DNA from: Arbacia lixula
Taxonomy: Eukaryota; Echinodermata; Echinoidea; Arbacioida; Arbaciidae
Reading direction: 5' to 3'
DNA: 64,000 bases
Assembly (NCBI GenBank): GCA_963669155.1
Contig: OZ022583.1
Location: forward strand, 14,707,105 to 14,771,104
Below the pieces are notes generated by a model. The model had not been told where the DNA came from and ran no database searches. It saw only the letters and a list, made by a program, of their open reading frames with translations. A program made the translations under genes and the position numbers. Positions 61,301-64,000 of this stretch are shown here, in pieces. The stretch's first letter is position 1, and the number at the start of each line of letters is the position of its first letter.

Positions 61301-63824
61301 ATTATATTTAGGGTTTCTTCACCCTTTAAGGAAGTTGAGCCAGAGGGATAAACTGCTTTGGGGTGAATCCGTCTTTAAATCGCAGGAACAGGAAGGACAT
61401 ACAACACAAAATATCCCTGCAATACAGGAAGGATATGGGGCAAGAAGGTTAACACACTGGCTCGGGACTAATTTGGGATCTCGCTTTTAACCAGCATCCT
61501 ATTTGGGGAAGGCAATATATTTAGCACACACCACATGTTCACGTTCTCATTCACGTAATCACACAATTTGGCTCGGGCTTGCTGCAACGTAATTACACAT
61601 CCCTATTGATCCAACTGCAGTGGCCTTCAAACATTTAAAAATGAGATAAACACGCACTACAATACAATTTTGTCTTAAAGTAGACGTACGCTGTATACGG
61701 TTCAGTTTGGACGGAAATTGGACAATTTAAGAACCTAACCAGTTTTTTTAAAGTCTTAATCACAACCATGCATTGGTAATTTCATTAGTAACCAGGGATA
61801 TACTAGATATTGTCTTAAATATATTGTGCACAAGGACAATGGCAAGTTCACATCAACAACAGGATGAGTAACTTAAAGAGCTTTGTGTGTGTTTCCTATG
61901 GGTCATTGTAACTTGGCACTGTAAGATTTGCAAACATCCTAACTAGGATTTTCAAAGAAATTCTGAATTTTGTCACCATCTTTATAGATTTGCAAAATGC
62001 TCTGAAAACTTTTATGAGTCTTCATAGCAATAAGTTTTATTATTCTTAGAAATAAGTTTTATTATGAGTGTTCTTAGAAATAAGTTTTTCCACTTTAGTG
62101 GGATTGTATTCCCTTTTGGTAGGGTAAATAACCAGATTTTAGTTTCACTGCAAGTGTGCCTAAACATAAATCATTACATGTCTGATCATTAGGATCATTC
62201 AACACTTTTTTGTTCATCTTCACGTAGTGTTGAAGGAACAGGGAAGTACTGTAGTGGCAAGCCCAAAATGTTCTATTTCATTTGACTTCCATTCTACAGA
62301 ACTCTGTAGTTACTGTAAAGTCAGAAAGCTCAATCAGAAAGCTGATTGAGGGGTAAAGAACCAGGCAAATGTGTTTCGTAGGACATGTACACTACAGCTC
62401 AAAGGAATTGGCACGGGTAAAGGGAAAGGGAAAAAAAGGGAAGCTCTTCAATCGTGTCACATGCTCACCCTCCCACTGGCCTGCACCTCTCTCTGCAATC
62501 CATGCATTCAGACTGTTCATCCAATTCATCTGTTTCTTTCCTCTACCCTTCTTTGCTAGATTTTCCAAATCGTCCATTCTTATTACACTACAGCTCAAAG
62601 GAATTGGCACGGGTAAAGGGAAAAGGAAGAAAGGGAAAGAGGCTTTTTAGGCTAAAGCATCGTGTTTCATGCTGAACTGGACAAAATGTACCACGGTTTA
62701 AACTGCAGCTCCTCGACTTTTTTCCTTTTCCCTTTACCCGTGCCAATTCCTTTGAGCTGTAGTGTACATGTCCTACGAAATTCATTTGCCTGGTTCTTTA
62801 CTCCTCAATCAGCTTTCTAATTGGGCTTTCTGACTTTACAGTAACTACAGTAATTGCACATGCACATGTATGTATGTGTTCTCACACAAGCCAAAGCTAT
62901 TCTGTGGGAACATTCTAGCAACTTCCGGCAAAGTGAAAATTGAATCTTCCCATTCCTACCCCTTACCTTTGACACAAGGAAGCAAACTTTAAACAGAAAA
63001 CGATTACAACCAAATCTATATTTACCTTAAATCTGTCTTTGTTTTGCTCCATCAATTTCTTGCTTCCGCACAGGAACTGCCACGCCCTTCCCCTGAGGGA
63101 TGATGGGATTCCCTTTCGACACCTCTCCCGAACCTGGGTGAGAAACATCAAGGATGTCAATGACATGCATCTGTTCAGTTCTTCTCAAGAAGGTCTCTCT
63201 TGTTGTGTACTGAAACTGTGCAATGTACTCATCAATTTGTTTGTTTCATTCTATTGTTTTTACATCAACAGTAACCTTCCCTACAATGTACATACTGTAC
63301 ATACTTAAATTATCTAAATATTAACACTTTTCTTCTATTCGAACATCCCCAACAAATGTTGTAATTTCGAAAGTTGATACCTTCACCTTTCTAATCAATG
63401 TAAATCACCATAACTACAGTTAGTCTTTATCATCATTTCTCAAACATCCTACATCATGGGAATGTCATCACTTTTCAAGGCTGGTGTCATGAAACGAGGA
63501 CACTAACACATGTTGTGCATTAAAGCTTTTAAATGAAGAACATCCAAGGGCTTTTGTGTCCTCAGCGGAGGCTCATTGCAGGGATAAATCCCAGAGACCA
63601 GGCAGGGACCATAAAGATGAGAACTGTCCCATTAATCCTCCCAATACTGCAGGCACAATACTGCTACCAACGTGAAATCCATTGTTTCACTTTGGTACTT
63701 TGGGGGTTAACCACATCTATTTACCTTCTTGGGTTTCTTGGTCATCCATTTCTCCCAGTCATCAATCATGTCCAGCCATTTCATCTCCCTCTTCCTCAGG
63801 ATCCCTATGGGCAGGCCAAGCTCC
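35800..63824 (-). CDS. TBC1D10A: TBC1D10/EPI64-family Rab GTPase-activating protein, 5' end outside the window
   Basis: Exons 63725-63824, 63026-63133, 54530-54751, 44752-44892, 41854-41968, 38111-38265 and 35800-37365 join in phase to about 801 residues. The TBC domain matches human TBC1D10A almost motif for motif: [34 protein letters not shown] with the IxxDxxR arginine finger (codon at about 54691), [20 protein letters not shown] with the YxQ glutamine finger (Gln codon at about 54580), [43 protein letters not shown]. Both fingers are intact, so it should be an active GAP. Vertebrate EPI64 proteins act on Rab27/Rab35-type GTPases at the cell cortex and microvilli. After the domain comes a 521-residue lysine-rich tail ending GTTV, a class I PDZ ligand, as in EPI64 (ends DTYL, binds EBP50/NHERF1). 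Human TBC1D10A is about 508 residues; the excess here is the tail. The symbol stands for the A/B/C family, whose split is vertebrate. Confidence 0.93.
38111..38265 (-). CDS. TBC1D10A: TBC1D10 exon (end of TBC domain)
   Basis: A 155-bp exon, phase 1 to 0. (G)[19 protein letters not shown] and [20 protein letters not shown], matching GVKIIFRVGLVLLKHALGS to IMQEAFLVQE of TBC1D10A. Acceptor CTCTCCAG, donor GTAGGG. Confidence 0.93.
38336..38855. mobile_element. TTAA-flanked element, family D copy 1
   Basis: 520 bp with only about 18-bp end repeats (AGATTGTCCGTCCCTTTT; other end AGACAGCCCGTCCCATTT), TTAA on both sides. It contains the perfect hairpin TTTTTTCGTA-C-TACGAAAAAA. Nearly identical to 47850-48368. 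Confidence 0.87.
41341..41602 (+). mobile_element. 3' stub of a LINE (non-LTR retrotransposon)
   Basis: Codes [20 protein letters not shown], then [22 protein letters not shown] and a stop at 41568-41570. This is the C-terminal Cys/His motif that follows reverse transcriptase in Jockey/I-like LINEs. It ends in a short GAA repeat (41589-41600) as a tail. It is 5'-truncated, with no reverse transcriptase core present. Confidence 0.78.
41854..41968 (-). CDS. TBC1D10A: TBC1D10 exon (late TBC domain)
   Basis: A 115-bp exon, phase 0 to 1. [38 protein letters not shown]; the split Gly codon joins the next exon. Acceptor CATCTCTGCAG, donor GTCAGT. A long GAGAGG-type simple repeat begins only about 25 bp upstream of its acceptor. 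Confidence 0.94.
41985..42245. repeat. GAGAGG purine-rich minisatellite
   Basis: About 260 bp almost wholly of A and G on the plus strand, with 11-bp units (GAGAGGGGCAG) in the middle. It sits right upstream of a TBC1D10 acceptor, so on the transcribed strand it is a giant pyrimidine tract. Confidence 0.9.
43722..43820. repeat. Palindromic element with TTACCATCAATGGTAAC arms, copy 1
   Basis: Inverted arms AACTTACCACCAATGGTAAC and its near-inverse. Followed by TATGGCCCAGG, which is also near the other copy. Confidence 0.65.
44493..44666. mobile_element. Second copy of the CAGTSAAACCTGTC mini-element
   Basis: 174 bp, TA on the left and CA on the right (decayed). It shares the CCGGAGAGAGATCATGTG core with 18981-19158 in the opposite orientation. 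It has no open frame of its own. It lies 86 bp from a TBC1D10 exon. Confidence 0.8.
44752..44892 (-). CDS. TBC1D10A: TBC1D10 exon (mid TBC domain)
   Basis: A 47-codon exon, phase 0. [20 protein letters not shown], then [27 protein letters not shown]. It matches [19 protein letters not shown] of TBC1D10A. Acceptor ACTTCTCAG, donor GTAAGT. Confidence 0.94.
46078..46177. repeat. Palindromic element with TTACCATCAATGGTAAC arms, copy 2
   Basis: Same kind of arms (ATCGTAACTACCATGG inverted as CCGTGGTTGTTACCAT), with ATGGCCCAGATCC downstream. Confidence 0.6.
46700..47062. mobile_element. TTAA-flanked palindromic element, family A copy 3
   Basis: 363 bp, ends AGGGAGTATACTGTACTGGG and inverse, TTAA on both sides, same GTTCGGCCCGAAC centre. 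Confidence 0.87.
47168..47577. mobile_element. TTAA-flanked element, family E copy 2
   Basis: 410 bp, inverse orientation to 22795-23616. Left flank TTAT (decayed), right flank TTAA. Without the insertion seen in copy 1. It ends only about 270 bp before family D copy 2. Confidence 0.78.
47850..48368. mobile_element. TTAA-flanked element, family D copy 2
   Basis: 519 bp, same ends and TTAA flanks as 38336-38855, about 94-95% alike by eye. Recent relative to the other families. Confidence 0.87.
48517..48590. repeat. (TG)n then (GA)n microsatellite
   Basis: Interrupted TG repeats from 48517 to 48548, then GAGA repeats to about 48590. Confidence 0.85.
49130..49400. repeat. GAA/GGA/GAT-rich simple sequence
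   Basis: A purine-rich tract ending in GATGATGATGAT. The Lys/Arg-rich and Leu/Phe-rich frames seen on either strand are products of composition. Confidence 0.85.
50057..50482. mobile_element. Element with GGGGCGTCTTCATTAGC ends
   Basis: 426 bp, ends AGGTGCGTCTTCATTAGC and the inverse of AGGGGCGTCTTCATTAGC. ATG stands on both sides (50054-50056, 50483-50485), a 3-bp duplication as in PIF/Harbinger, though that family prefers TWA. The interior is rich in AGCTAGCTC words. Confidence 0.7.
52110..52242. mobile_element. Right half of the CTCAAAGGAATTGGCA palindrome
   Basis: Only one arm is present, ending CCTTTGAGCTGTAGTGTACA. A second terminal stub of the same family lies at 52384-52441. Confidence 0.75.
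54410..54492. repeat. Small hairpin repeat (TATAAGACGCA)
   Basis: GCATATAAGACGCACCC is mirrored by TGCGTCTTATACGCC. It lies about 40 bp past the donor of the catalytic TBC1D10 exon. Confidence 0.6.
54530..54751 (-). CDS. TBC1D10A: TBC1D10 exon with both catalytic fingers
   Basis: A 74-codon exon, phase 0, acceptor TTTCCCGCAG, donor GTAGGA. Residues 15-21 of the exon are IEKDLDR (arginine finger) and residues 56-58 are YCQ (glutamine finger). It is the most conserved part of the gene. A small hairpin repeat (54410-54492) ends about 40 bp past the donor. Confidence 0.95.
56462..56545. repeat. Diverged relative of the 2580-2766 hAT-like element
   Basis: Shares GGGGGCTCAGGGCA, TGCCCCC and AAAAGAGCCCC with 2597-2660. 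Other traces lie at 43592-43640 and 51030-51085. Ends are not clear in these copies. Confidence 0.55.
56922..57170. repeat. Tandem duplication
   Basis: Two units of about 133 bp, each with CCATGTAGAATAACCACTAT, GCATAAGGTGTACA and CTCATTCCACTGTCTTCAAA. Confidence 0.85.
57595..57752. mobile_element. TTAA-flanked element, family C
   Basis: 158 bp, ends AGGGGAAGTTCACCCTGAAA and AGGGATTGTTCACCCTGAAA (other strand), TTAA on both sides. Confidence 0.85.
58190..58484. repeat. Tandem duplication ending in a GGGCCCTGTTTCATAAC repeat
   Basis: Two units (58190-58297, 58376-58484) share AGCTTTTCTACATA, GGCACATGCAGGTGCAAAAC and GGGCCCTGTTTYATAAC. A third, shorter part lies between them. Confidence 0.8.
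58447..58570. mobile_element. Small GGGCCCTGT element
   Basis: 124 bp, ends GGGCCCTGTTTCATAAC and AAAAGACAGGGCCC, with inner TTGATCGTAA/TTGCGATC arms. Confidence 0.6.
60422..61121. repeat. Foldback element with AAACACAACAAAAAA ends
   Basis: 700 bp with inverted arms of over 200 bp: CTAAACACAACAAAAAA, AAGTCCCCCC, TTTGAGCAACATAACTTGGC and GGAAATCACAT each recur inverted. One arm has a 13-base C run where the other has 6 G. Confidence 0.8.
62306..62848. repeat. Large foldback built on CTCAAAGGAATTGGCA elements
   Basis: Arms of about 130 bp (62306-62440 and 62715-62848). They include the mini-element ends and also about 85 bp of outer sequence (GTAGTTACTGTAAAGTCAGA inverted as its complement). 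A third mini-element end starts at 62585 between them, so one element sits inside the foldback. Confidence 0.82.
63026..63133 (-). CDS. TBC1D10A: TBC1D10 exon (start of the TBC domain)
   Basis: A 36-codon exon, phase 0 at both ends. [20 protein letters not shown], then [16 protein letters not shown]. This is TBC motif A (R-x-G-I-P-x-x-L-R-G-x-x-W). Acceptor CTCACCCAG, donor GTAAAT. Confidence 0.93.
63725..63824 (-). CDS. TBC1D10A: TBC1D10 exon (before the TBC domain)
   Basis: A 100-bp exon, acceptor TACTCGCAG before 63824, donor GTAAAT after 63725. One base completes a codon begun in an exon outside the window, then [33 protein letters not shown]. It matches [25 protein letters not shown] just before the TBC domain of TBC1D10A. 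Confidence 0.9.
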
Positions 63825-64000
63825 CTGCGAGTACAAAAAACATAACAACCAGTCAAAAATATGAACTAATAACTAGGATTCAAGATCTGGTTATTGATTA
63901 TGTTTGCAAGACATACCTATAAGTGCATGTAAGTATGTTATGTTAATCACAACATCATTAAAATTAGCACAGAAAATTTAAAAATGTATCAATTTGGGTA

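Larger units (their letters stand above)
54752..63025. other. TBC1D10 intron (8.3 kb)
   Basis: No exon seen. It holds a G run (55085-55098), tandem duplications (56922-57170, 58190-58484), elements at 57595-57752 and 58447-58570, and two large foldbacks (60422-61121, 62306-62848). Confidence 0.5.

Noticed and set aside
1-64000. tRNA, rRNA or CRISPR
   Set aside because: No cloverleaf with T-loop consensus, no rRNA-like blocks and no spaced direct repeats were seen. A covariance-model scan would be decisive for small RNAs and I cannot run it.

Overview
The window looks like genomic DNA of a marine invertebrate deuterostome. An echinoderm or close relative is my best guess, not proven. It is AT-rich, has small exons (52 to 222 bp) with GT/AG borders and kilobase introns, is full of TACATG/CATGTA words, and is crowded with short non-autonomous DNA transposons. 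Three spliced protein-coding genes can be read with confidence; everything else is intron, intergenic DNA and repeats.

Left part (1 to about 11.9 kb, minus strand): the 5' half of a rabaptin (RABEP1/2) gene. Its first coding exon lies at 11845-11896 and two coiled-coil exons lie at 3143-3280 and 1105-1278; the gene runs off the left edge. Middle (15.3 to 25.5 kb, plus strand): a complete seven-exon RPAIN gene (RPA-interacting protein, nuclear import of replication protein A), 226 codons with all zinc-ligand residues in place. Rabaptin and RPAIN are head to head about 3.4 kb apart. In human, RABEP1 and RPAIN are also neighbours (17p13.2, with NUP88 between), so this looks like an old linkage. 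Right part (35.8 to 63.8 kb, minus strand): a TBC1D10/EPI64-family Rab GTPase-activating protein. Seven exons are visible and the 5' end is beyond the right edge. They give the whole catalytic TBC domain with both catalytic fingers, then one 1.57-kb last exon coding a lysine-rich tail that ends in a class I PDZ ligand (TTV). RPAIN and TBC1D10 are tail to tail, separated by about 10 kb of repeat-filled DNA.

All joins were checked for reading phase: rabaptin exons are phase 1 throughout, RPAIN runs 0/0/1/2/0/0, and TBC1D10 exons join without a break. The three genes share membrane-traffic (rabaptin, TBC1D10) and DNA-replication (RPAIN) roles but show no sign of co-regulation.

The repeats carry the most unusual structure. 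There are at least five families of TTAA-flanked elements, two hAT-like elements with perfect 8-bp target duplications, pogo/Tigger-like TA-flanked elements in an inverted pair, a Tc1 element with Sleeping Beauty-type outer and inner direct repeats, several long foldbacks, and a 3' stub of a LINE. The most interesting host feature is a tandem array of about eight copies of the intron-exon junction in front of RPAIN exon 2, which offers a row of potential splice acceptors. It is paralleled by a partial tandem duplication of an exon border in rabaptin.
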